Shown here: piece after piece, positions 1 through 8,053 of the stretch | Numbering within the stretch: position 1 is the stretch's first letter | Layout: every line of letters starts with the position of its first letter | Assembly: GCA_900554895.1 (NCBI GenBank) | Contig: USIX01000068.1 | Coordinates: 1-11,351 of the forward strand | Origin: an uncultured Megamonas sp. | GTDB taxonomy: Bacteria > Bacillota > Negativicutes > Selenomonadales > Selenomonadaceae | DNA length: 11,351 nucleotides | Direction: 5' to 3' | Notes under the pieces: model-generated | What the model was told of the DNA's origin: nothing | Database searches by the model: none | The model's input: the letters and a program-made list of their open reading frames with translations, nothing else | Translations under genes and position numbers: made by a program

Positions 1-1
1 T

Positions 2-814
2 TTAAAAGGAAAAACACTCGGCATGATTTTTGAAAAATCTTCCACCCGCACCCGTGTTTCCTTTGAAGTCGGCATGTACCAGCTCGGCGGGCAGGCACTG
101 TTTTTGTCCAACCGCGATTTGCAAATAGGACGCGGCGAACCGATAAAAGATACGGCGCGCGTTCTTTCCCGCTATCTTGACGGGGTAATGATACGTACAT
201 TCGGCCATGAAATCGTAGAAGAATTTGCCCAGTATGCCGACATTCCTGTAATCAACGCCTTAACCGACCTTTTACACCCTTGCCAGGCACTGACTGACCT
301 TTTAACCGCTCAGGAACATAAAGGTAAAGACTTGAAAGGCCTCAAAATGGCATATATCGGCGACGGCAACAACATGACTCATTCCCTCATGTACGCCTGC
401 GCCAAAGTCGGCATGAATTTTGCCAGCGCCAGCCCGAAAGGCTATGAACCGAACGCTCAGGTCGTGGCAAATGCCAAACTTGACGCTGCAAAATCCGGTT
501 CTGTCGTTGAAATTTTAAATGACCCGTTTGAAGCAGCCAAAGATGCAGATATTTTATACACCGACGTCTGGGCAAGCATGGGACAGGAAGCTGAACATGA
601 CGAACGTGTAAAAATCTTCAAAGACTACCAAATCAATCAGGACCTTCTGAATGTAGCCGACAAACGCGCCATCGTTATGCACTGCCTGCCAGCTCACCGC
701 GGCGAAGAAATAGCTGAAGATGTTCTTGAAAACAATGCAAACGTTATTTTTGATGAAGCAGAAAATCGTCTGCATACACAAAAAGCAATTATGGCTCTTT
801 TAATGGGCGACTAA
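2..814 (+). CDS. argF: Ornithine carbamoyltransferase, 5'-truncated by window edge
   Basis: Catalyses carbamoyl phosphate + ornithine to citrulline, a cytoplasmic step of arginine biosynthesis. The reading frame is open from base 2 (LKGKTLGMIFEKSSTRTR), so the ATG at base 23 is an internal methionine and not the start. The family is about 305-315 residues long and 270 are visible, so roughly 40-45 N-terminal residues lie upstream of the window. Visible motifs are STRTR (fragment residues 14-18, carbamoyl-phosphate binding), HPCQ (92-95), the DVWASMGQE loop, and HCLPAHRGEE (from 227, with the ornithine-side cysteine). These are the hallmarks of OTC; the STRTR loop with HCLP distinguishes it from aspartate carbamoyltransferase. 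argG follows after 70 bases on the same strand. A catabolic paralogue (arcB) is unlikely given the argG-argH neighbours. Confidence 0.96.
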   Translation, partial: LKGKTLGMIFEKSSTRTRVSFEVGMYQLGGQALFLSNRDLQIGRGEPIKDTARVLSRYLDGVMIRTFGHEIVEEFAQYADIPVINALTDLLHPCQALTDLLTAQEHKGKDLKGLKMAYIGDGNNMTHSLMYACAKVGMNFASASPKGYEPNAQVVANAKLDAAKSGSVVEILNDPFEAAKDADILYTDVWASMGQEAEHDERVKIFKDYQINQDLLNVADKRAIVMHCLPAHRGEEIAEDVLENNANVIFDEAENRLHTQKAIMALLMGD

Positions 815-884
815 ATTTGTTAATATATCATTAGTCATATTTATGATTAAATTTATCGAATAATTTTAAGGAGATGTCATCCAA

Positions 885-2099
885 ATGGAAAACATTAAAA
901 AAGTAGTTCTCGCTTACTCCGGCGGTCTTGATACTTCCGTTATCATTCCGTGGCTCAAAGAAAATTACAACGGCTGCGAAGTTATCGCAGTATGTGCTGA
1001 TATCGGACAGGGCGACGAATTGAACGTTGTTCACGACAAAGCATTAAAATCCGGTGCTTCCAAAGTTTATATCGAACATTTAACAGAAGACTTCGTAGAA
1101 AACTATGTATTCCCTACATTAAAAGCAAGTGCAGTTTATGAAGGAAAATACCTCTTAGGCACTTCTTTTGCCCGTCCGCTGATTGCAAAACGCCTTGTAG
1201 AAATCGCTAAAGCTGAAGGTGCTGATGCTATCGCTCACGGTGCTACCGGCAAAGGAAACGACCAGGTTCGCTTCGAACTTTCCGTTAAAGCACTTGCTCC
1301 GAACATCAAATTAATCGCTCCGTGGCGTGAATGGGAACTCCGCTCCCGCGAACAGGAAATCGCTTATGCTGAAAAACACGGTATTCCAATCGCTACCGAA
1401 AACAAAACTTATTCCATGGACAGAAACATCTGGCATTTAAGCCATGAAGGTTCCGACCTCGAAGACCCGTGGAATGCTCCGAAAGACAGCATGTATTTAA
1501 TCAGCAAAGCTCCGAAAGACGCTCCGGACGAAGCTGAATACGTAACAGTTGACTTCGAAAAAGGTATTCCTGTTGCCGTAAACGGCGAAAAAATGGCACC
1601 TGTTGCCCTTTTGGAAAAATTAAACGAAATCGGTGCTAAAAACGGCATCGGTATTACGGATATCGTAGAAAACCGCCTCGTAGGCATGAAATCCCGCGGC
1701 GTATACGAAAATCCGGGCGGAGCAATCCTGTATGCAGCTCATCAGGAACTTGAATACCTCTGCCTTGACCGCCAGACTCTCCATTACAAAGAAACAGTTG
1801 CAATCAAATACGCTGAACTCGTTTATGACGGCATGTGGTTCTCCCAGCTCCGCGAAGCTCTCGCAGCATTCGTTGATGCAACTCAGGAAACTGTTACCGG
1901 TACAGTAAAACTTAAACTCTACAAAGGCAACATCATGCCAGCCGGCGCAAAATCTCCTTACTCCCTCTACAGCCAGGAATTCGTAACATTCGAAGAAGAC
2001 GATGTTTACAATCAGGGCGATGCTACAGGCTTTATCAACCTCTTCGGTCTTCCTCTCAAAGTCCGCGCTCTCATGAAAGAAAAAGCGGGTCTTAAATAA
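885..2099 (+). CDS. argG: Argininosuccinate synthase
   Basis: Condenses citrulline and aspartate with ATP to argininosuccinate. The protein has 404 residues, normal for the family (about 400). The N-terminal ATP-pyrophosphatase loop AYSGGLDTS is at residues 10-18. Further conserved blocks are [30 protein letters not shown] and [12 protein letters not shown], the last in the synthetase domain. The ATG at 885 is preceded by AAGGAG (868-873) with an 11-base gap. An ATG at 874, between the two, is out of frame. The stop codon TAA shares its last base with the argH start, so the two are probably translationally coupled. Synonymous codons often end in C, and base composition is clearly richer in GC than in the minus-strand cluster downstream. 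Nothing is missing or unusual in the protein. Confidence 0.98.
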   Translation: MENIKKVVLAYSGGLDTSVIIPWLKENYNGCEVIAVCADIGQGDELNVVHDKALKSGASKVYIEHLTEDFVENYVFPTLKASAVYEGKYLLGTSFARPLIAKRLVEIAKAEGADAIAHGATGKGNDQVRFELSVKALAPNIKLIAPWREWELRSREQEIAYAEKHGIPIATENKTYSMDRNIWHLSHEGSDLEDPWNAPKDSMYLISKAPKDAPDEAEYVTVDFEKGIPVAVNGEKMAPVALLEKLNEIGAKNGIGITDIVENRLVGMKSRGVYENPGGAILYAAHQELEYLCLDRQTLHYKETVAIKYAELVYDGMWFSQLREALAAFVDATQETVTGTVKLKLYKGNIMPAGAKSPYSLYSQEFVTFEEDDVYNQGDATGFINLFGLPLKVRALMKEKAGLK

Positions 2100-3523
2100 T
2101 GGCTGAACAGATGTGGGGCGGCAGGTTCGCCAAATCTACCGACGAAATGATAAATGAATTTCAGGCATCCATAAATTTTGACAAGCGCATGTATCACGAA
2201 GACATCGCAGGCAGCATTGCTCATGCCAGAATGCTTAACAAAGTAGGCATTTTAAACGATGAAGATACAAACGCTATTATCAGCGGCCTGAAAAATATCC
2301 TGCTCAAAATAGAACAGGGTGATTTCAACTTCTCCGTTGACCTCGAAGACATCCATATGAATATCGAAAAACGCCTGACCGAAGCAATCGGCGATGCCGG
2401 AGGCAGACTGCATACGGCAAGAAGCCGCAACGACCAGGTGGCTCTTGATACACATATGTATGTGCGCCGTGAAACGGTTGAAGTTGCAAAACTCATCAGG
2501 GAATTACAAGCCGCATTTGCAGAAACGGCTGAAAAATACAAAGACGTAATCATGCCAGGCTACACTCATCTGCAACGTGCACAGCCGATTTTATTCTCCC
2601 ATCACATGATGGCGTATTTCTCCATGCTGACACGCGATTTTTCCCGCTTCAAAGGAGTGTACGAACGCTGTGATATCATGCCGCTCGGTGCAGGCGCACT
2701 TGCCGGCACGACATTCCCTATTGACCGTCAGTTCGTAGCACAGCAGCTCAATTTTGATGCAATCTACTCCAACAGCCTCGATGCAGTAAGCGACAGAGAC
2801 TACATCATGGAATTTTTAGCTGCAGCTTCTATTCTCATGATACATCTGAGCCGTATCAGTGAAGAAATCATCTTCTGGTGTTCCCGTGAATTTTCCTTCG
2901 TAGAACTCGACGATGCACACTGCACGGGCTCCAGCATGATGCCGCAAAAGAAAAATCCGGACGTGTCCGAACTTGTACGCGGCAAAACGGGACGTGTAAT
3001 CGGTCATTTAATGGCAATGCTCACGACTGTAAAAGGTCTGCCGCTTGCTTATAATAAGGATTTGCAGGAAGACAAGGAAGGATTATTCGACGCCATCGAC
3101 ACGATTAAATTCAGCCTTGCCGTTTATGCTCAGCTCATTCGCGGCATGAAAGTAAGACAGGATGTAATGCTCACAGCTGTACGTGAAGACTTCTCCAACG
3201 CAACGGACCTTGCTGACTATCTCGTGAAAAAAGGTATGCCGTTCAGAAAAGCTCACAGCGTATCCGGTCATGCCGTTCATTACTGTATTGAACAGGGCAA
3301 ATGGCTCGAAGATTTATCTATGGAAGAATTTAAACAGATGTCCGACTTATTCGATGACGACATCTACGAAGCCATTAAACCGGAAACCTGCGTGAAAAAC
3401 CGCAACTCCTACGGCGGAACTTCCTATCAGCAAGTGGATATGCAGCTAGAACTCGCCAACAAAATCCTAAAAGATGAACAGGCACAGCTCGATATCTACG
3501 CAGATAAACAAATAAAACTCTAA
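2099..3523 (+). CDS. argH: Argininosuccinate lyase
   Basis: Splits argininosuccinate into arginine and fumarate, the last step of arginine synthesis, as a homotetramer in the fumarase/aspartase superfamily. The product has 474 residues (family about 460). Conserved features are TARSRNDQVALD, GYTHLQRAQPI (catalytic histidine region) and the superfamily signature GSSMMPQKKNPD beginning at residue 277, which carries the catalytic serine loop. The ATG overlaps the argG stop (TAATG). No separate strong ribosome site is needed in such coupling, although the argG tail offers AAGCGGG nearby. A strong bidirectional hairpin follows the stop by a few bases, so this is the last gene of the arginine operon. 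Confidence 0.98.
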   Translation: MAEQMWGGRFAKSTDEMINEFQASINFDKRMYHEDIAGSIAHARMLNKVGILNDEDTNAIISGLKNILLKIEQGDFNFSVDLEDIHMNIEKRLTEAIGDAGGRLHTARSRNDQVALDTHMYVRRETVEVAKLIRELQAAFAETAEKYKDVIMPGYTHLQRAQPILFSHHMMAYFSMLTRDFSRFKGVYERCDIMPLGAGALAGTTFPIDRQFVAQQLNFDAIYSNSLDAVSDRDYIMEFLAAASILMIHLSRISEEIIFWCSREFSFVELDDAHCTGSSMMPQKKNPDVSELVRGKTGRVIGHLMAMLTTVKGLPLAYNKDLQEDKEGLFDAIDTIKFSLAVYAQLIRGMKVRQDVMLTAVREDFSNATDLADYLVKKGMPFRKAHSVSGHAVHYCIEQGKWLEDLSMEEFKQMSDLFDDDIYEAIKPETCVKNRNSYGGTSYQQVDMQLELANKILKDEQAQLDIYADKQIKL

Positions 3524-3527
3524 AAAC

Positions 3528-3563
3528 AAAAGCACGCAAATATATTTATATCTGCGTGCTTTT
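3528..3563. terminator. Bidirectional intrinsic terminator between argH and the convergent cluster
   Basis: A perfect 11-bp stem pairs AAAAGCACGCA (3528-3538) with TGCGTGCTTTT (3553-3563), with a 14-base AT loop. T-rich sequence follows on the + strand (to about 3570), and an A-rich run before the left arm provides a T tract on the - strand. It therefore serves both argH and the minus-strand gene that ends at 3572. Confidence 0.9.
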
Positions 3564-3571
3564 TATTTTTG

Positions 3572-4283
3572 TTATTTATTTTGTTTAAAATAATGTACAA
3601 ATATTTTCTTCTGTAAGTAATCTTCCGGTAAATAATCCAATATAGTCGTTCCACCTAAAAGATTAACATATCGTATTAATTCATGATATTGTTCGCGGCT
3701 TACTTTACAGCCTTCTTCCTCGATTTTACTTACCGTATTTAAAAAAGTTTTAACTATTTTAGAATTATTGGTAAAATTACTGGAAAACAATGTAAGTACT
3801 TTTGCGGGAAAATCAACTTTTAAATATTTAATTGCTTGATATGGGTCTTCTGCTCTTTCATCATAAATCAATCTACCTACCCACCAAAGTCTAGCTATCG
3901 GATGAACTATCAAACTACGTTTTTTCCCATACGCAAAAAAGAAATTCTTATATATCTTTTTTTCATTTAATATTTCATTTTTCAAATTATATCTGTACTG
4001 CATATAATTAAATAATACATCATGCGCTAAACCTACCCACAGCCGTTCATCTGTAGCTTGTATATCCGTCAGCTTTTTCATAGCATCAATCTGTATCTGA
4101 AGGTTTTTCTGCACTCATATCCATAGTAAAATCTTTTACTTCCAATTTAAACTTTTGCAGCGGATTACCCGGACAAACTTCTTTTACCCACTCCGTATTT
4201 TCGTCTTTATAATGATGTAGATTATACGCAATATTTCCTTTAAAATATGCTAAAGCATCTTCTGTCATAAAATATAATTGCAT
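3572..4283 (-). pseudogene. DUF6339-like protein, split by a frameshift
   Basis: Two overlapping minus-strand frames appear to be the two halves of one gene. The upstream half (4283 or 4292 to 4086) reads MQLYFMTEDALAYFKGNI and ends in DMSAEKPSDTD followed by TGA. The downstream half (to 3572) contains KKLTDIQATDERLWVGLAHD and runs about 170 residues to its stop. From memory, DUF6339 proteins are about 240-260 residues and have the EKP..TD block shortly before the LTD-QA-DERLW-GLAH block, in one frame. That recollection was not checked. Joining the halves needs a net +1 shift near 4086-4100, and the linker between the blocks looks short, which would suit a small out-of-frame deletion. The downstream half opens with GTG at 4114 and has no convincing ribosome site, so independent translation is doubtful. 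The start at 4283 is favoured because GAGG lies 9 bases upstream, overlapping the end of the preceding gene. Molecular function is unknown. A sequencing error or a natural two-gene arrangement is possible. Confidence 0.6.
4086..4114 (-). other. Frame-junction in the DUF6339-like gene
   Basis: In this 29-base overlap the upstream frame stops (GAT TGA TGC) while the downstream frame is already open from a GTG. No Shine-Dalgarno-like sequence precedes the GTG, and there is no prfB-type CTT-TGA slippery context. A mutation or assembly error is therefore favoured over programmed frameshifting. Confidence 0.5.
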
Positions 4284-4284
4284 A

Positions 4285-5148
4285 TCACTCATCCTCTGTA
4301 TTCGTATCTATATCTTTTATACTTAACAAAGCCTTTGATATCGGCATATACATTATTTTCTGTGCCAATACAATTGATTCGTCATCACCAACGGCATCTT
4401 CCAATTCTATCGAATTTTTCTCCAACATTCTTTTTAAAGCCTGAAACCAACGATAATCTTCATATTCTTCCGTTCTTTCTTTTAACTGTTCTACAACATA
4501 TATTAAAACAGGAAACAGTATTGCTGTATTCACTGTTTCTATCATAGACATTTGCAGTGATACTATTTGATTATAATTTTCATATACATCCCTATTTAAA
4601 CCAATTCGTATCTTGTCGGAATTTATTTCTACTTTCATATCAATACTATCATCATCTTCCCGTTTATATACCGTAAAAATAGATGGTACATCTGCCAATT
4701 CTTCCAAATTTTTTTCAACAGTAAATTTATATTGCGAACCAATAGCCAAAATATTTCCAATATCTAAGCTAAACGTTATTCCTTCATAATCTAAATTAAA
4801 TTTCGGATTATAATAATTTTCTATTTTCTCTTTAACTACAACAAACGGACATAATGATACAGTTCCTAATAAATATTTATCTTTTAAATCGAAATAAATT
4901 TCTTTTTGAGCTGATGTTTTTATCAGTCTATATGATGTTGCTGGTGATTCTATATGCACCAAATATTCTGCTCTTCCATTTTCTATTAATTCATCAATCA
5001 ATTTATTTTTCAACTTAAACTTTACTTGTATTGTTACAACTTCAAAACTTCTTTTTATATCTATATCACAATCAAAACTGGAATTAATATAATCATCATT
5101 ATTCTTCCATAAAACTGGATATGGATACAATCTATTTATTATATCCAC
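4285..5148 (-). CDS. Uncharacterised protein, middle gene of the GHKL ATPase cluster
   Basis: I do not recognise this 287-residue protein. The frame can be opened at an ATG at 5181, but a GTG at 5148 is the better start: GGAGG (5162-5158) lies 9 bases before it, and the ATG has no ribosome site. This gives a 17-base overlap with the upstream ATPase gene, typical of translational coupling. The N-terminus contains NRLYPYPVLW followed by DDY, a motif-like opening. The first two thirds are rich in alternating hydrophobic and charged beta-type segments. The last third (from about QMSMIETVNTAILFPVLIY) is helical, with WFQALKRMLEK. No signal peptide, no convincing membrane helix and no nuclease motif is visible. 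The stop overlaps the start region of the third gene. The tight packing suggests it works with the ATPase, perhaps as a complex subunit; this is inference only. Confidence 0.85.
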   Translation of the reverse strand: MDIINRLYPYPVLWKNNDDYINSSFDCDIDIKRSFEVVTIQVKFKLKNKLIDELIENGRAEYLVHIESPATSYRLIKTSAQKEIYFDLKDKYLLGTVSLCPFVVVKEKIENYYNPKFNLDYEGITFSLDIGNILAIGSQYKFTVEKNLEELADVPSIFTVYKREDDDSIDMKVEINSDKIRIGLNRDVYENYNQIVSLQMSMIETVNTAILFPVLIYVVEQLKERTEEYEDYRWFQALKRMLEKNSIELEDAVGDDESIVLAQKIMYMPISKALLSIKDIDTNTEDE

Positions 5149-7036
5149 GAATTGATACCTCCATTGAACACAATTCTTCATTGTTTATAGAATAAAAAAT
5201 CGTGTATTTTTCATTTGCTGTTAAATCTCCAATATATATTTTGTCTTCTTTACATAATAAATTTCTTTTATTATCATACGCATTTTTCACCATTGCCGGT
5301 ATTCCGCCCTGTTCACCCATTAAAAAAATTTCAATATACGAACGATATGAACTTATTTTCGGTATAAAAGTTAATTTGTATCGTTTATTTTGCTTATCAT
5401 ACAAAAATAATCTAAACTTTAAAGGTTCTATTTTTATCGGATTTTTTACCAATACTTCTTCTTTATCAGAAGATATTCCAAAAAACTCACAAATATTAAA
5501 TCCTTTACTTTTACAATTTTTATTATGTTTTTTAACTGCCAGCAAATCACTATCTTCACTTAATTCTCCTCTGACATTATCACTTCCCTCACCTACATCT
5601 TTTTCATCAATAAATTGCGTTCCCTCTTTATTCGACAATATTACTTCTATTTTTTTCAAAGAAGATATACTACTTGTTTTATTCAATAGACTTTCTTGTT
5701 TATTCTGTTCATCATTTGCTACTCCTATTCCTTCATCCGGCAGATATTCACTCGCCCCCACTGCATCCATCTCATCCAAAACAGTATTTCTGCCTAAATC
5801 TTTTATTTCATCTTTAATAAATCTGGATAACTCTTTTTCTTTCTTTTTAGCTTCTTTTTTATCCGGATGTCTGTCAGGTTCCCATTTATCATGCTGTGGT
5901 GTTTCCATTAAACGAAAATATTCATCAACTTTCTTATCTTTCAAAATACAAATAGCCGAAAATTCCATAGAAGCTGAGATACGGTTTTTATCAAAAACTT
6001 TCATGCCATTGCCTCTAGCCATTAGGACACGGCGTTTTTTCAAACCTTTTTCAATTAAAATATCCAGTGTTATATTTCCTAAATCTGCAAAAATTTTTTC
6101 TTTATGTACAGTATTCGGTGAATATAAAACCTGATAATATTCTTTTGTTAAGTCATCACCGTATTCCTGTACTAAATTTGACAAATTTGCTTTGTCTATC
6201 AATATTTCACCTATTTTTACTTCCAAATCGCCATGATAAATACTTAATAAATAACTGCTAAGTACAGATTTTATCATTTCAGAAATCCAATCATCATCAT
6301 TTATAAATCCCAAAATGTAAATATCCGTACCGATAATATTTCTCTTAAAACCGTCCAAAGAAAAAGTATCAAATACCGGTAAATTTTTATTCATATCTCC
6401 ATAAAAACCTGTCCCCTGCGTTATTACTTTTTCTTTTTTTCGCCAAAAACTTTTTTCTCTTTCTTCTTCGAAAGAAGCTAGCTTTGCTACTCCCTGATAT
6501 GCTCTTATTCCTTCTTTATCTAATGTACTGTAATATATAACTCTTAAATCAGAACAGGCAAACGGCGCATTTTTTCCAATTCCGTAACTTCCGCCGGCCG
6601 TTCCCGTTTTGCTCGATACACCGGAAGATTTCACCAGATTAATCCAATCAGAATTTTTTTCTTTTCTCGCTCCTATTAAACCAGTTGTATTAAAATCGCT
6701 TATTCTTAATAATCTCAATTTTTCGGATTTAATTATTTCTACTGTATTTTCATAGAATTTTACAGCTTTTTTATTATCTTTCCAATATTGTTCAGATAGA
6801 ACAAATACTTCTCTCAATCTTTCAAAATCCGGAATATCATTTGTTTTTATATTACTTAATTGAAAATCTATTCTTACTGGTTCACTGTTTTCCAATCGCG
6901 CATCTAAAGAATTTTGACAAATTTCCCTGGCTAAAGATTGAAATACATTCCCTTTAAAAGTTTCAATACCTGCTTCACTTATACCATTAACACTTCCATT
7001 ATTGTTATCTGGAAAATTCCATCCTATATTACCCAT
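5132..7036 (-). CDS. GHKL-fold ATPase, paraMORC/MutL-like
   Basis: This 634-residue protein has an N-terminal GHKL (Bergerat-fold) ATP-binding domain. The N box is REICQNSLDA, with E38, N42 and D45. The G1 box is SDFNTTG (D114, G119). The glycine-rich lid is GTAGGSYGIGKNAPF (145-159). A GTDIYILGF motif follows at 236-244. An S5-like second domain contains RVLMARGNGMKVFDKN (336-351), where the basic and GM residues resemble the MutL/MORC transducer. A distinctive TPQHDKWEPDRHP stretch (379-391) and a lysine-rich helical tract come next. Residues about 430-530 form a low-complexity linker, and about 530-634 a beta-rich C-terminal domain. Such ATPases usually dimerise through the lid on ATP binding and act as clamps on DNA; the paraMORC group occurs in restriction-like and defence neighbourhoods (family knowledge). 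AAGGAG lies 7 bases before the ATG. This is the first gene of a three-gene unit with overlapping ends. It is AT-rich, with codons unlike those of argGH. Assignment to a named system is not possible from sequence alone. Confidence 0.88.
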   Translation of the reverse strand: MGNIGWNFPDNNNGSVNGISEAGIETFKGNVFQSLAREICQNSLDARLENSEPVRIDFQLSNIKTNDIPDFERLREVFVLSEQYWKDNKKAVKFYENTVEIIKSEKLRLLRISDFNTTGLIGARKEKNSDWINLVKSSGVSSKTGTAGGSYGIGKNAPFACSDLRVIYYSTLDKEGIRAYQGVAKLASFEEEREKSFWRKKEKVITQGTGFYGDMNKNLPVFDTFSLDGFKRNIIGTDIYILGFINDDDWISEMIKSVLSSYLLSIYHGDLEVKIGEILIDKANLSNLVQEYGDDLTKEYYQVLYSPNTVHKEKIFADLGNITLDILIEKGLKKRRVLMARGNGMKVFDKNRISASMEFSAICILKDKKVDEYFRLMETPQHDKWEPDRHPDKKEAKKKEKELSRFIKDEIKDLGRNTVLDEMDAVGASEYLPDEGIGVANDEQNKQESLLNKTSSISSLKKIEVILSNKEGTQFIDEKDVGEGSDNVRGELSEDSDLLAVKKHNKNCKSKGFNICEFFGISSDKEEVLVKNPIKIEPLKFRLFLYDKQNKRYKLTFIPKISSYRSYIEIFLMGEQGGIPAMVKNAYDNKRNLLCKEDKIYIGDLTANEKYTIFYSINNEELCSMEVSIRGYNK

Positions 7037-7066
7037 TTTATCACTCCTTAATATTTACTTAAATCA

Positions 7067-7075
7067 ATTATAACA
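7067..7075 (-). promoter_or_regulatory. Extended -10 promoter of the GHKL cluster
   Basis: The minus strand reads TGTTATAAT here, a perfect TATAAT hexamer with the extended TGn element. The start codon is 31 bases downstream, giving a short leader that carries the AAGGAG ribosome site. A -35 element at the usual distance is weak (CAGTTA at about 7095-7090), as is common for extended -10 promoters. The shared 212-base space with the divergent regulator gene is very AT-rich. Confidence 0.55.
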
Positions 7076-7192
7076 TAATCCAAAAGATATAACTGACTTA
7101 TATACAAAACTAAAATATATATTTACTAATTTATATTACCGATAAATAAACATCATATAATTTATACATATATAGTTCTAATAAAATTTTCT

Positions 7193-7210
7193 TGTTTAAT
7201 TTTGTTCGTT
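7193..7210 (+). promoter_or_regulatory. Candidate operator upstream of the deoR-type gene
   Basis: TGTTTA at 7193 and TGTTCG at 7203 lie exactly 10 bases apart, the same phasing as the stronger repeats in front of deoC. This would fit autoregulation by the DeoR-type protein. The match to the deoC repeats is only about 11 of 18 positions in AT-rich sequence, so it is tentative. Confidence 0.35.
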
Positions 7211-7248
7211 TTTTAGTTAAAATATAACAAGAAGAAAGAGGTGTTTAT

Positions 7249-8019
7249 ATGATTGCAAGCGAACGATATGAAAAAATCGTGGAAATGGTGGATGCTCAAG
7301 GTATAAAAAATACGAAAGAGCTGGCACAGATACTTAATGTCACAGAAATGACCATTCGCAGGGATTGCGAAGAACTGGAGAAACAGGGGAAATTAATCCG
7401 CGTGCGCGGCGGCGCCAAAAGCATCAATAAAACGAAAATAGTTTCCGATTTCGACGACAAAAAAATGCAGGACAGAACGGACTTTTTTGATGAAAAAGAT
7501 TTAGTCTGCCGCAAAGCAGCGTCTTTTGTTGAAGAGGGTGACTGTATTTTTTTGGATGGCGGTACGAGTATATTGCCGATTGTAAAATATCTAGCCAGAA
7601 AAAAAGTTAAAATCGTAACGAATAGTATTTTATTGGCTAATATGTTTCAAGACAGCGGTTCGGAACTTTTTTTAATAGGCGGGAAATATCTGCCGAAATA
7701 CAATATGGCGGTAGGTTCAATCGCTTTGGAAATGCTGGGTAAATTTAATTTTGATTATGCGTTTATCAGCTGTTCAGGTATAGACGCGAAGAAAAAGCTC
7801 ATATACAGCGCCGATATCGAAACGACGGAGATTAAGACGAAAGCAATGGAGATAGCGTCAAAAAAATATCTGCTTAGCGATTCATCGAAATTTGATATAA
7901 AAGGCTTTTATAATTTCAGTTCCTGTGATAAATTCGATGCCGTTATCTGCAATGATGATGAGCATATAGATAAAGAATGTGTCGGAGATAATTTCATTTT
8001 TGTTCCGGAAAGTGAATAA
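7249..8019 (+). CDS. DeoR-family transcriptional regulator
   Basis: This 256-residue protein has the normal DeoR-family length and layout. The N-terminal winged helix-turn-helix is at about residues 21-56 (NTKELAQILNVTEMTIRRDC, then RVRGGA), with the signature TIRRD. The rest is a DeoRC sensor domain of the ISOCOT fold, with TNSILLANMF, LIGGKYLPKYN, the CSGID segment and LLSDSSKFD near the C-terminus. In this family the sensor binds a phosphorylated sugar, and binding usually relieves repression. The adjacent deoC suggests deoxyribose-5-phosphate or a related sugar phosphate as effector; this is inference from context. GAGG at 7238-7241 lies 7 bases before the ATG. It is transcribed divergently from the GHKL cluster and is followed by a 105-base gap containing repeated sites that it may bind. 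Sugar-operon DeoR proteins are numerous, so its exact target cannot be named. Confidence 0.93.
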   Translation: MIASERYEKIVEMVDAQGIKNTKELAQILNVTEMTIRRDCEELEKQGKLIRVRGGAKSINKTKIVSDFDDKKMQDRTDFFDEKDLVCRKAASFVEEGDCIFLDGGTSILPIVKYLARKKVKIVTNSILLANMFQDSGSELFLIGGKYLPKYNMAVGSIALEMLGKFNFDYAFISCSGIDAKKKLIYSADIETTEIKTKAMEIASKKYLLSDSSKFDIKGFYNFSSCDKFDAVICNDDEHIDKECVGDNFIFVPESE

Positions 8020-8023
8020 TTTT

Positions 8024-8053
8024 TGTTTTAAAATGTTTACAATTGTTTACAAA
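8024..8053 (+). repeat. Three tandem 10-bp repeats (TGTTTA type) before deoC
   Basis: TGTTTTAAAA (8024), TGTTTACAAT (8034) and TGTTTACAAA (8044) follow one another with exact 10-bp periodicity, so all present the same face of the helix. They overlap the place expected for the -35 region of the deoC promoter. This suggests an operator for the DeoR-type regulator encoded just upstream. Confidence 0.6.

Noticed and set aside
858..868. An arginine-repressor box before argG (GAATAATTTTA)
   Set aside because: Only a half-site-like match in AT-rich sequence, with no symmetric partner seen. The operon promoter lies outside the window.
4086..4114. Programmed +1 frameshift joining the two DUF6339-like halves
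   Set aside because: The direction fits (+1 at a TGA), but there is no upstream Shine-Dalgarno-like stimulator and no slippery codon such as CTT before the stop. Mutation is simpler.
4278..4547. An 89-codon + strand frame opposite the middle gene of the cassette
   Set aside because: Leu/Ser/His-rich shadow without a start signal.
4460..4580. A transmembrane helix in the middle gene (around AILFPVLIYVV)
   Set aside because: The hydrophobic run is short and flanked by an amphipathic, charged helical pattern; a buried helix of a soluble protein is more likely.
5202..6134. A 310-codon open frame on the + strand opposite the GHKL ATPase gene
   Set aside because: It is Ser/Phe/Leu-rich without motifs, has no ribosome site, and is antisense to a protein with complete GHKL motifs. 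Such shadows are common opposite AT-rich genes.
3572..7036. CRISPR array, tRNA, integrase or insertion sequence associated with the cassette
   Set aside because: No regularly spaced repeats, cloverleaf, tyrosine/serine recombinase motif or transposase frame was found in or next to it.
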